64,000 nucleotides of DNA from assembly GCF_029674545.1 (NCBI RefSeq), contig NZ_CP121354.1, positions 1,860,001 to 1,924,000 of the forward strand. The letters run 5' to 3'. This stretch comes from Mesorhizobium sp. WSM4904 (lineage in GTDB: Bacteria > Pseudomonadota > Alphaproteobacteria > Rhizobiales > Rhizobiaceae). The notes beneath the pieces were generated by a model. The model had not been told where the DNA came from. It saw only the letters and a program-made list of their open reading frames with translations, and made no database searches. Shown in pieces: positions 47,317 through 55,618 of the stretch. The position numbers and the translations under genes were made by a program. Positions within the stretch are counted from its first letter, which is position 1. Every line of letters starts with the position of its first letter.

Positions 47317-47986
47317 GGGCGGAGTGTTTTTTGCCGCGTATCGGCCCCTCCAGACCGATGCGCCGATTGCGGGACCGGCGCGGCACCGCCGGCCCGCATT
47401 TTTACAAGGCAGTACCGTCGGATGATGGTTCCTTCGGAACGTTGACGGGCCCCTAACTCGTTTGGGTTAGCTGTCGCTAAATTATCGCATTGACGAAAGT
47501 GTCCAGTCGAAGCGCGATGCCAGCCATGCCGTATGCTTCCTTGGCACGCGGCAGAGGCCCTGGTGGACCCACCCAACAGTACAGCACCGGGTCGGGCTGG
47601 CTCGCGTCTTGTGGAAGCAGGCGCGAGCCAGTTTGGCAACAAAAAAGCCCACCAGCAAAGCTGGGGGCAGCTTTTGGGGTAAATAGTTGGCCAGCCTGCG
47701 CAAAGGGGAGGAGCGCAGGCTGGCGCTAGAGAATAGCTTGACGAGGAAGAATGTTCCCTACCCCTTTCGAGTGAGCCCTCGCCTCATCCAAATGGCCGTG
47801 AACAAAAACATTGGCGGTCGCTCATGGCGGAACGTGGCGCGAACGAAAGAGAACCTTGCGGCGACGTGCCCATGGCGCGGCACGCTCGCGAGAACATTGT
47901 CCCGATCGCCAGGTCTTTACGAAGAGGTTCTCAGGCTGCTTCTCCTTGTTGGTCTTGCAACTTCATCGGCTTCATCGGCGCTTGCT
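47317..47986. other. Gene-poor gap with three strong hairpins
   Basis: 670 bases without a convincing gene. CTGGCTCGCG (near 47604-47613) pairs with CGCGAGCCAG (near 47624-47635). CCAGC-AAA-GCTGG near 47651-47663, read leftward, is followed by TGGGCTTTTTT, a rho-independent terminator for the minus strand. GCCAGCCTGCGC (47690-47701) pairs perfectly with GCGCAGGCTGGC (47713-47724) around AAAGGGGAGGA. The stretch separates the sugar locus from the copper module and may mark a junction. Short open frames here lack recognisable products. Confidence 0.5.
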
Positions 47987-49159
47987 TCAGCCTGCACCGC
48001 CCAAGGCCGGGCTGGCGGACCGGAAGGTGACGCCGTTCGGTCCCTTGCCGACTTGATAGGACTTCAGGACCGACTGGTCCTTGACCGAGATTCGCGACAC
48101 AGTGCCGTCGACGATGTTGGTCACGAAGACGAAGGTGCCGTCATCGCTGACGGCAACGCCATGCGCTCCGGCGCCGGTGTGGATCGTCTTGACGGCCCTG
48201 CCGCTAGCGACGTCGATCACCGAGACTGTGTTGTCAGGTGCGACCTCGGTGCCCTGGTTGGCAACGTAGACGAAGCGACCGTCGGGTGTGGCGTGGACCT
48301 GGATGGGTGAATGCCCGACCTCGATCCGTCCAATCACCTTGCGGGTGGACGTGTCGATCACCGCCACCTTGTTCTCGTCCCGTAGCGAAACATAGACGCG
48401 GCTGCCCTCGGGCGTGAAGGCGACCTGCACGGGAGCTCGGCCGACTTTGATCCGCGCAACTTCCTCGAGCTCGGCTGCGTCTATGGCGGACACAGTGCCA
48501 CTCTCGACATTGGCGACGTAGATGAATTTTCCGTCAGGGCTCATCCTCAATCCATGCGGATAGTCGCCGGTCGGGACCGTCGCGATAACCGCGCCGTTCT
48601 CGAGATCGATCACGGAAACGATATTGTGTTCGGAGTCCGTGACGAAGGCTCGCTTGCCGTCGGGGTCGGCGATGACATGGGCCGGATGTGCGCCGGCGGG
48701 AAAGGAAGCGATCGGTCCCAAAGCCAGATTGGCCGTGTCAAGGACGATGAGCTTGCCATCGGCACCCATGTCCATTTCGCCCATCCCGCCCATCTTGCCG
48801 TGCTCGGCGCCCTGGCCGTTTTCACCTCCACCGTGATCGTCGGCGGAGCGCGAGACCCCTACCACAAGCAGCTTTCCCGTGCTCGGGACGAACTGGACGT
48901 TGTGCGGCATGACGGCGACCGGAATGGAGTCGACCCTCCCGGTTGAAAGGTCGATCCGGCTGATGGAGCCGCCCTGCTCGTCGGCAGTGTAGACGAAGCC
49001 TGAAGCAGCGGGCTCTGTTGCTCCCACCGGCCTGACGAAGTGGGCAGCAGCGGCGACAGCAGCGGCGGCCATCAGGGCCAACAATGTCGTGCGTCGGCTG
49101 ACGCCCGAGCGGTTTTCGACCGCCAGGGCGACTGCATTGTTTCTGTGATTGTTTCTCAT
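47987..49159 (-). CDS. YVTN beta-propeller protein of the copper module, exported
   Basis: 390 residues from the ATG at 49159, preceded by GAGGATAG. The N-terminus carries a Tat-like SRRTTLLALM motif and an Ala-rich signal segment. The rest is a seven-bladed YVTN/NHL-type propeller with repeated units such as GKFIYVANVESGTVSAID and GRFVYVANQGTE. Residues 107-132 form a loop rich in His, Gly and Met (DDHGGG...HGKMGGMGEMDMG) that could bind copper. It follows the multicopper oxidase gene by 20 bases on the same strand. Function unknown; a periplasmic metal-handling or scaffold role is inferred. Confidence 0.82.
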   Translation of the reverse strand: MRNNHRNNAVALAVENRSGVSRRTTLLALMAAAAVAAAAHFVRPVGATEPAASGFVYTADEQGGSISRIDLSTGRVDSIPVAVMPHNVQFVPSTGKLLVVGVSRSADDHGGGENGQGAEHGKMGGMGEMDMGADGKLIVLDTANLALGPIASFPAGAHPAHVIADPDGKRAFVTDSEHNIVSVIDLENGAVIATVPTGDYPHGLRMSPDGKFIYVANVESGTVSAIDAAELEEVARIKVGRAPVQVAFTPEGSRVYVSLRDENKVAVIDTSTRKVIGRIEVGHSPIQVHATPDGRFVYVANQGTEVAPDNTVSVIDVASGRAVKTIHTGAGAHGVAVSDDGTFVFVTNIVDGTVSRISVKDQSVLKSYQVGKGPNGVTFRSASPALGGAG

Positions 49160-49179
49160 AGTGCTATCCTCGAAATCGG

Positions 49180-50640
49180 TCACGCGGAGTAGTCGACGAC
49201 GGTCATCATGCCGGTCGCCATGTGATAGAGGTGATGGCAGTGGAGCGCCCATGTCCCTGGGTTGACGGCGTCGAACGCCACCGTCACTTCGCGCATCGGC
49301 GGCACCCAGACAGTGTCGCGCACGGCTCCCGCGAGGCGGCGGCCGTCGACGGCGACCACCTGGAAATGGTGGCCGTGCAGATGCATGGGATGGCCCATCA
49401 TGCTGGCGTTGCGCAGCGTGAGCTCGATGCGCTCACCCTTCTTGACCGAGATCGGTCGATGGTTGCCCCATGTCCTGCCATTGAGTGTCCAGGAGTAACC
49501 CTGCATCGTACCGCCGATCTCGACGGGCTGATTGCAATCCGCAGACGCCATCGCCAGGGGCTTGGCGGCGGCGAGGCAGGACTCGAATGCGATGTCGAGG
49601 GCCATTGTCGCCTGGCCGCCAACAGGCGCGATGCGCTTTACAGCGCCGCCCCGGGTAGCCAGCACGAAACCGGTGCGCTCGACACTGCCCTCACGCAGCG
49701 CCAGGATCGCCCAAGCTCCAACCTCATCTGGAATGCGCAGCCGGATGTCGATGCGCTGGCCCATAGCGAGCGGAAAGCGATGGCCGCGCACGGGAATGAC
49801 AGGATTCCCGTCGACGGCGATTGCCTCGCCTTCGAGCGACCCGGTGTCGACCCAAAACGCCGTGGCGGTCGCTCCGTTGATGAGGCGGAGCCGGACCGTG
49901 CCGTTCCGCTCTACTGCGAATACTTGCGGATCGTCCAGCGTATGGTCGTTCGCCAGATAGGCGTCATACTCGATGTCGTTGACGTCTATCGGCATGGCCA
50001 TGCCCTGTCCGACAGACATGCCTGGCATATCCATGCCTGACATGCTCGACATCGAGTGCCCGGCCATGCCACTGTTTCCCGATGCAGGCGCTGATCCGGT
50101 CAGCCCGACAAGCAACTCCTCGGGAGTCTTGAAGCTGAAGTCATGGAACAGCACCACGACAGGCTGCTCGTCCGCGCTATCTTCCGTGGGGTCTGTGATG
50201 ATCAGCGGTGCGGCAAGGAGGTGCTGCTCCTGCAGCGTATGGGCGTGCATCCAATGAGTGCCGGGTGTCGAGATGGGGAAACCGTAGTCGTAGCTTTGGC
50301 CCGGCCGCAGCAACGGCTGCGGCAGGTCGGGCACGCCGTCCTGTCCGAATGGCGGCGTCAGCCCGTGCCAATGGATCAAGGTTGGCGCGTCCAGCGCATT
50401 TTCGAGCCGGACCCGGAAGCCGTCGGCCGCCGGCATGGCAAGCCCATGCGTGCCGTCGGGCCGGACGAGACCGAAGACCTTGGCGGCACGGCCGGCAACG
50501 TCGATGACGCGGGTATCGGCCCGGATGATATTGGGGGCGGCCGCTCGCGCGGCATGAGGAATGATTAGCGGCAGGACAGCGCTCGCAGCGCCGGCAGCCG
50601 CCGTGGACGCCAGGAACTGGCGACGGGATATAGGTTGCAT
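49180..50640 (-). CDS. Multicopper oxidase (laccase/CueO-like), Tat-exported
   Basis: 486 residues from the ATG at 50640. The Tat signal is ISRRQFLAS with a hydrophobic stretch to about residue 33. All four copper ligand sets are visible: HWHG (90-93), HWMHAH (129-134), HPMHLHGHHF and the C-terminal HCHHLYHMATGM, whose last Met points to a T1 copper site. Residues about 187-218 form a Met/Ser/Gly-rich insert (GHSMSSMSGMDMPGM), as in CueO and CopA, which bind Cu(I). It probably oxidises Cu(I) or phenols in the periplasm. It is between the small His-rich protein and the propeller in one operon. Confidence 0.92.
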   Translation of the reverse strand: MQPISRRQFLASTAAAGAASAVLPLIIPHAARAAAPNIIRADTRVIDVAGRAAKVFGLVRPDGTHGLAMPAADGFRVRLENALDAPTLIHWHGLTPPFGQDGVPDLPQPLLRPGQSYDYGFPISTPGTHWMHAHTLQEQHLLAAPLIITDPTEDSADEQPVVVLFHDFSFKTPEELLVGLTGSAPASGNSGMAGHSMSSMSGMDMPGMSVGQGMAMPIDVNDIEYDAYLANDHTLDDPQVFAVERNGTVRLRLINGATATAFWVDTGSLEGEAIAVDGNPVIPVRGHRFPLAMGQRIDIRLRIPDEVGAWAILALREGSVERTGFVLATRGGAVKRIAPVGGQATMALDIAFESCLAAAKPLAMASADCNQPVEIGGTMQGYSWTLNGRTWGNHRPISVKKGERIELTLRNASMMGHPMHLHGHHFQVVAVDGRRLAGAVRDTVWVPPMREVTVAFDAVNPGTWALHCHHLYHMATGMMTVVDYSA

Positions 50641-50715
50641 TGCATAGCTCTCATGTTCGTGACTTCGGGCCATAACGGCCGATGACGAAGCGCACTGACG
50701 CGATGTCGCGTGCGC

Positions 50716-51099
50716 TCAGGCAGTCACGACAAGCTTGGGAGGACGCAGTCGGATCGGCAGGTCGCCGGGAGAGGATACGAAGGGCGGCGCGGTCGCGACG
50801 GGGTGGCTTCCCGAAACCGCGACGAAGAGATGGTCGTCGACCGGAGTGCAGAAGGAACAGCTTGAAGCCGAGATGCCGCATGTTCCTTGATGATGCATCT
50901 GGCCAACGTCCTTGCAGGGAGCTTGATGACCATCATGTCGCATCGCCGCAGAGCCATGGTTGTGCTCCGCGGCCCACTGGGCGCCACGCGGAGCCGCTGC
51001 CGCGTTGGCATGGCCGTAAAGGACTGTGGTGAACGCCATCAGCAGAGCGAGGCATACGGCGAGCCAACGCGGCCCGCCGAATCCCGACGAGCGCTTCAT
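50716..51099 (-). CDS. Small exported His/Cys-rich protein, CopL/DUF2946-like
   Basis: 127 residues from the ATG at 51099; a longer frame to 51144 exists. A signal peptide covers about residues 1-33 (ends HANAAAA). The mature part is rich in potential copper ligands: HNHG, MRHDGH, MHHQGTC and CSFCTP, with four Cys. Such proteins precede copper resistance genes as copper-binding or regulatory partners (CopL-type; the assignment is by composition and context). It is first gene of the three-gene module. Confidence 0.65.
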   Translation of the reverse strand: MKRSSGFGGPRWLAVCLALLMAFTTVLYGHANAAAAPRGAQWAAEHNHGSAAMRHDGHQAPCKDVGQMHHQGTCGISASSCSFCTPVDDHLFVAVSGSHPVATAPPFVSSPGDLPIRLRPPKLVVTA

Positions 51100-51470
51100 C
51101 GAACGGCCCAGCCTTGATCGGATGCCATTCCGATCCACAATCAAACCCTTCTGCTCGTGGCGGCGAACACCATCTTCAAGTTGATCATATCCCAGAGACC
51201 CGGGCAGGAATTTGCTCTAGGTCAAAGAGTTCAGGGCTCTGGAAAGAGGCCTTCCCCAAGTCCTCCTGCACAAAAGCGTGTGACGTCAGCGTGGAGAGCT
51301 GGCGAGATGCTTGTTGCCCCGGCATGCGTTCGGAATTGCTGCCGATCGGCTTCAAGCTTTCATGCCGGCTTTAACTCGCGGACGTTGTTGCCCGAACCGG
51401 GTGATCCGCGAATTTCGCCGTACCAGTCTTCAGAAAAAGTAGCGGCGGCCCGCTAAGCCATTTGAAAGAA
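51100..51470. other. Upstream region of the copper module
   Basis: 370 bases between the His-rich gene and the tRNA. On the minus strand TTGACC lies near 51219-51225, but no -10 box at a suitable distance and no CueR-type dyad can be made out. Short open frames on the plus strand lack ribosome sites and recognisable products. Nothing else is seen. Confidence 0.35.
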
Positions 51471-51547
51471 TGGTGATCCCGACAGGAATCGAACCTGTGA
51501 CCTACAGATTAGGAATCTGCCGCTCTATCCTACTGAGCTACGGGACC
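51471..51547 (-). tRNA. tRNA-Arg (anticodon CCT)
   Basis: The minus strand folds as a cloverleaf. The acceptor GGTCCCG pairs with CGGGATC (one G-T pair), the D arm contains AGCTCAGTAGGATAGAGC, the anticodon loop is TTCCTAA (anticodon CCT), the T arm is CAGGTTCGATTCCTG, and CCA is encoded. It reads AGG codons. Its 3' end points toward the copper module, the side on which tRNA-targeting integrases would insert; I see no second copy of the 3' end in the window. Confidence 0.96.
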
Positions 51548-51677
51548 ACGCGGCCAGACACATAGCCGCTTCGGGCCGGTTCGCCAAGGGGTGATGCTGC
51601 CCGGTCGCGCGGCGCCTTGCTCCGCGACGTCAGCCAGGCGGGGCGGCGAGGCGAACGCTCGCCGCTGCAAAAGGCGG

Positions 51678-52841
51678 TCACGCCGCCAGCGCCGTCTCCG
51701 CCAGCCTCACCCAATAGCTCATGCCGTGCGGGATGACCTCGTCGTTGAAGTCGTAGGCGGGATGGTGGAGGCCGGCCGAGTCGCCGTTGCCGATGAAGAT
51801 GAAGGCGCCGGGGCGCGCTTCCAGCATGTAGGAAAAGTCCTCGCCGCCCATCACCGGCTGGATGGCGCGGTGAACATGGGCGTCGCCGGCGACGTCGGCG
51901 GCGATATCGCTGGCGAAGACCGTCTCTTCCGGGTGGTTGAAGGTGACCGGATAGTTGGCGTCGTAGTCGACCTCGATCGTCGCGCCGAAGGCCGACGCAA
52001 GGCCCGCGCAGATGGCGCGGATACGCTCTTCCGCCTTCCTGGCCACTTCTTTCTTCAGCGTGCGCACGGTGCCGGCGATCTCGGCTTTCTCCGGAATGAC
52101 GTTGTAGGCATCGCCGGCGTGGAATTTGGTCACCGACACCACGACGGCCTCGACCGGATCGGTACTGCGCGAGGCGATGGTCTGCAGCGCGCCCACCAGC
52201 TGGCTGGTGATGACGATCGGGTCGATGGTGCCGTGCGGCATGGCCGCGTGGCCGCCATGCCCCTTGACGGTGATGGTGAATTCGGCGGTCGCGGCCATGA
52301 TCGGGCCGGGCTTGATGGCGAACTCGCCGACGGGCAGCCCGGGCATGTTGTGCATGCCGAACACCTTCGAGATGCCGAAGCGCTCCATCATGCCGTCCTT
52401 GACCATTTCGTTGCCGCCCCCGCCGCCTTCCTCGGCCGGCTGGAAGATCACCGCCACGGAGCCGGCGAAATTGCGCGTCTCGGCGAGATATTTGGCGGCG
52501 CCGAGCAGCATGGCCGTGTGGCCGTCGTGACCGCAGGCATGCATCTTGCCGGCAACGGTCGACGCATAGGGTTTGCCGGTGATCTCGTTGATGGGCAACG
52601 CGTCCATGTCGGCGCGCAGCCCGATGGTCGGACCTTCGCCCTTGCGGCCGTGAATGATGCCGACGACGCCAGTCTTGCCAAGCCCCGTCACAACCTCGTC
52701 GCAGCCGAAGGCCTTCAGCTTGTCGGTGACGAAAGCGGCGGTCTGGAAGACGTCGAAGTTCAGTTCCGGCGTCTGGTGCAGATGGCGTCGCCAGCCGGCG
52801 ACTTCTTCCTGCATTTCCGCGGCACGGTTGAGAATTGGCAT
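51678..52841 (-). CDS. M20 amidohydrolase (hippurate hydrolase-like)
   Basis: 387 residues. Metal-binding motifs of the M20D peptidases are present: RADMDALPI, HACGHDGHTAMLLG, QPAEEGGGGG and, near the C-terminus, PVMGGEDFSYML. A dimerisation domain lies between (about residues 185-295). These cytosolic zinc or manganese enzymes cleave N-acyl or N-aroyl amino acids such as hippurate, or indole-acetyl conjugates in plant-associated bacteria. It stands alone, divergent from the penicillin-binding protein gene at 53057. A small dyad ACCGCA-TAG-TGCGGT at 52944-52958 lies in the gap. Confidence 0.9.
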   Translation of the reverse strand: MPILNRAAEMQEEVAGWRRHLHQTPELNFDVFQTAAFVTDKLKAFGCDEVVTGLGKTGVVGIIHGRKGEGPTIGLRADMDALPINEITGKPYASTVAGKMHACGHDGHTAMLLGAAKYLAETRNFAGSVAVIFQPAEEGGGGGNEMVKDGMMERFGISKVFGMHNMPGLPVGEFAIKPGPIMAATAEFTITVKGHGGHAAMPHGTIDPIVITSQLVGALQTIASRSTDPVEAVVVSVTKFHAGDAYNVIPEKAEIAGTVRTLKKEVARKAEERIRAICAGLASAFGATIEVDYDANYPVTFNHPEETVFASDIAADVAGDAHVHRAIQPVMGGEDFSYMLEARPGAFIFIGNGDSAGLHHPAYDFNDEVIPHGMSYWVRLAETALAA

Positions 52842-53056
52842 AGTCGGTCCATTTCTTGTTGGGGCAGGCGGTTCAGGTCCGCTTGCTCAGCGATTGTGAT
52901 TGCCTGGCGTTTTGCCATTTTGGCGTCACATAGGGTAAATAGCACCGCATAGTGCGGTCCGGGGTCGAGGGTCGGTCCGCACCATGCTGGCCATCGCGTA
53001 ACGAAATCTTACGGAGCCAGCGGCGATTACGGCAAGAGGCGATTTCGGAATAGATC

Positions 53057-54229
53057 ATGCGGCAAAGGCATTTCCTCAACCTATTGCTTGCGGGAGCACT
53101 GGCGCTACCGATGTTTTGCGGCGCGGCCCGCGCCAATCCGGTCGTGCTGTTCGACCTGAAGAGCGGCAAGGTGCTCGAGCATCAGGATGCCTTCAAGCGC
53201 TGGTATCCGGCCTCGCTCAGCAAACTGATGACGGCCTATGTCACGTTTCGGGCGATCGCCGCCGGCGAGGTGGCGCTCGATTCGCCGATCAAGGTGACGA
53301 AGCATTCGGCCGGCGAGCCGCCGAGCAAGATGGGCTTCAAACCGGGTTCGGTGATGCGGCTCGACAATGCGCTGAAGATGATGCTGGTCAAATCGGCCAA
53401 CGACATCGCCATGGCGGTCGGCGAGAACATCGGCGGGTCGCAGGCGGCCTTCGCCGACCGCATGAATGCCGAGGCCGCCAGGCTCGGCATGGTCGGAACG
53501 CATTTCGTCAATCCGAACGGTCTCTATTCCCCGGACCAGTACACGACCGCGCGCGACCTCGCCGTGCTGGTGACGGCGCTCCGCAACGACTTTCCGCAAT
53601 ATGCGCCGTGGTTCTCCATCGAGGGGCTCGCCGTCGGCAAGAAGGCGCTCCCGAACTACAATCTGCTCATCGGGCGCTATCCGGGCGCCGATGGCATGAA
53701 GACCGGTTTCGTCTGCTCGTCGGGCTTCAACATGATCGGCTCGGCGACGCGCAATGGCCGCACGCTGGTCGCCGTGGTGCTCGGCGAGAAATCCGCCATC
53801 AGCCGCGCCGAAACGGCGGCGAAGCTGCTCGATCAGGGTTTTGACACACCGGCGGCGGGCTCGACGACGCTCGCGGCGCTCAAGCCCTATGGCGACACGC
53901 TGTCGCCCAACGACATGCATGACGAGATCTGCAAGAAGAAGCCGAAGGACGAGCAGTCCGAGGCTGCCCCCACCGTGGAAGCCAAGGACAAGCCGAAATC
54001 ACCCTATCAGGTGAAGCTCGACCATCCGACTCTGATCGCGGTCGGCCTTGGCGGCGCGACCGGACCGGCGCCCAAGGCTTTCGTCGACCAGACCGATCAG
54101 AATTACGCCGACGTGCCGCTGCCGACGTGGCGGCCCGACATGCCGCTGCCGGACGGTGCCGCGCCCGCGTCGACCCCGACGGCCGCCGCCGCCGCGCAGG
54201 GCGATCAGCCGGCCAAGGCCGCCAACTAG
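53057..54229 (+). CDS. D-alanyl-D-alanine carboxypeptidase (DacF/PBP5 family)
   Basis: 390 residues. A signal peptide covers about residues 1-26 (cut after ARA). The serine peptidase S11 triad is complete: SLSK (SxxK, about residue 54), SAN (SxN) and KTGF (KTG). It trims the terminal D-Ala from peptidoglycan pentapeptides. After the catalytic domain comes a Lys/Pro/Ala-rich tail of about 100 residues (DEQSEAAPTVEAKDKPKSP, then an Ala/Pro-rich C-terminus) without the classical amphipathic anchor. In the same direction as the CobW gene 15 bases downstream. Confidence 0.92.
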   Translation: MRQRHFLNLLLAGALALPMFCGAARANPVVLFDLKSGKVLEHQDAFKRWYPASLSKLMTAYVTFRAIAAGEVALDSPIKVTKHSAGEPPSKMGFKPGSVMRLDNALKMMLVKSANDIAMAVGENIGGSQAAFADRMNAEAARLGMVGTHFVNPNGLYSPDQYTTARDLAVLVTALRNDFPQYAPWFSIEGLAVGKKALPNYNLLIGRYPGADGMKTGFVCSSGFNMIGSATRNGRTLVAVVLGEKSAISRAETAAKLLDQGFDTPAAGSTTLAALKPYGDTLSPNDMHDEICKKKPKDEQSEAAPTVEAKDKPKSPYQVKLDHPTLIAVGLGGATGPAPKAFVDQTDQNYADVPLPTWRPDMPLPDGAAPASTPTAAAAAQGDQPAKAAN

Positions 54230-54244
54230 CCGGTGACCGGGCGG

Positions 54245-55351
54245 ATGAGCGGCTTTCCCATTCCCGTCTCGGTGCTCACCGGCTTCCTCGGCGCCGGCAA
54301 GACGACGCTGCTCAACAGGCTGCTCAAGGATCCGCAGCTTGCCGACACGGCCGTCATCATCAACGAGTTCGGCGAAGTGGCGATCGACCACCTGCTGGTC
54401 GAGCAGGCCTCCGACGGCATCATCCAGCTTTCCGACGGCTGCCTCTGCTGCACGGTGCGCGGCGACCTCGTCGATACGCTGGCTGATCTCGTCGACCGGC
54501 TGCAGACGGGCCGTATCGCCAGGCTTGCCCGCGTCGTGATCGAAACCACCGGACTTGCCGACCCCGCGCCGGTGCTGCAGTCGATCATGGCGCATCCGGC
54601 GCTGGTGGAGGCCTTCCGGCTCGACGGCGTCGTCACGCTGGTCGATGCCGTCAACGGCGAGGCCGCGCTCGATGGCCATGTCGAGGCGGTGAAGCAGGCC
54701 GCGGTCGCCGACCGCATCGTGCTCACCAAGACCGACCTTGCCGATGCGAACGATGTCGAGGCGTTGCGGGCGAGGCTCAGGCAGATCAATCCGGGCGCGG
54801 TGCTGCTCGACGTCAACGATCCCGCTACGGGTGCCGCGTCCCTGTTCAATTGCGGCCTCTACAATCCCGAAACCAAGAGTGCCGACGTGCGGCGCTGGCT
54901 CGGCGAAGAGGCCGCGCACGATCACGATCATCATCACCACGATGATGAGGACCATGACCATCATCACCACGACCACCGACATGACAGCCGCGTGCGCTCC
55001 CACGCGCTCATCCACGACGGACCGGTGCCGTTCTCGGCGATCGAGATGTTCCTCGATCTCTTACGCTCGACGCACGGCGATAAGCTGCTGCGCATGAAGG
55101 GCGTCATCGAACTCGCGGAAGATCCGTCACGGCCCTTGGTGATCCACGGCGTGCAGAAGATCCTGCATCCGCCGGCAAGGCTGCCGACATGGCCGGATGG
55201 CCAGCGCGGCACCCGACTGGTGCTGATCACGCTCGATATGCCGGAAGACTATGTCCAGCGGCTGTTTTCCGCCTTCACCAACAAGCCGTCTATCGACACG
55301 CCCGACCGGGCGGCGCTCGAAGCCAATCCGCTGGCGATCGCCGGGCTGTAG
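54245..55351 (+). CDS. COG0523 (CobW/YjiA-type) GTPase, zinc metallochaperone candidate
   Basis: 368 residues from the ATG at 54245; a GTG at 54233 would add four. Walker A is GFLGAGKTT (13-21). The CxCC metal motif is CLCC (66-69), and NEFGE and the TKTD-type base-recognition motif follow. A His/Asp-rich stretch of about 20 residues (DHDHHHHDDEDHDHHHHDH) at about 223-243 is likely a metal store or sensor. It is a cytosolic GTP-driven metal-delivery protein, probably for zinc, or for cobalt in the cobalamin branch. No Zur box is evident. The next gene is on the opposite strand. Confidence 0.9.
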   Translation: MSGFPIPVSVLTGFLGAGKTTLLNRLLKDPQLADTAVIINEFGEVAIDHLLVEQASDGIIQLSDGCLCCTVRGDLVDTLADLVDRLQTGRIARLARVVIETTGLADPAPVLQSIMAHPALVEAFRLDGVVTLVDAVNGEAALDGHVEAVKQAAVADRIVLTKTDLADANDVEALRARLRQINPGAVLLDVNDPATGAASLFNCGLYNPETKSADVRRWLGEEAAHDHDHHHHDDEDHDHHHHDHRHDSRVRSHALIHDGPVPFSAIEMFLDLLRSTHGDKLLRMKGVIELAEDPSRPLVIHGVQKILHPPARLPTWPDGQRGTRLVLITLDMPEDYVQRLFSAFTNKPSIDTPDRAALEANPLAIAGL

Positions 55352-55370
55352 ACAAAGGAGGCAGGCAGGT

Positions 55371-55607
55371 TCAGGCCGCGCCGCCGCGCTCGACCAGGAA
55401 GCGATGGCCGCCGGCAACCGCGGCCGTCTCGATCAGCCGATGGCCGGCATCGGCACAGAAGGCCGGAATGTCGATCACGGCAAGCGGGTCGGTGGTTTCG
55501 AGCCACAGCCGGCTGCCGGGCCGCATCGCGGCAAGGCGCTTGCGCGCCTTCAGCACCGGCAATGGGCAGTTCAATCCCTTGAGGTCGTAAATGACGGGCC
55601 TGGGCAA
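55371..55607 (-). CDS. TusA-family sulfur carrier protein
   Basis: 78 residues. The sulfur-carrying Cys is in the CPxP motif of GLNCPLPVLKARK (Cys about residue 14). The rest fits the two-layer alpha/beta TusA fold. It accepts persulfide sulfur from cysteine desulfurases for thio-modification of tRNA or other sulfur trafficking. It lies 11 bases after the L,D-transpeptidase stop on the same strand, so the pair may be co-transcribed, though the functions appear unrelated. Confidence 0.87.
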   Translation of the reverse strand: MPRPVIYDLKGLNCPLPVLKARKRLAAMRPGSRLWLETTDPLAVIDIPAFCADAGHRLIETAAVAGGHRFLVERGGAA

Positions 55608-55618
55608 GGCGAAAGCTC

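Noticed and set aside
47076..47642. 188-codon minus-strand frame running into the SGNH hydrolase gene
   Set aside because: Overlaps a well supported gene on the other strand and has no recognisable domain or ribosome site.
47687..48310. 207-codon plus-strand frame in the hairpin gap
   Set aside because: Runs antisense into the beta-propeller gene; low-quality composition and no ribosome site for its start.
51100..51470. CueR-type copper promoter upstream of the copper module
   Set aside because: TTGACC is present on the minus strand, but the required dyad and a -10 box at 19-20 bases are absent.
51471..51547. Duplicate attachment site for the tRNA-Arg 3' end
   Set aside because: I did not find a second copy of the tRNA 3' segment within the window; an island boundary cannot be shown.
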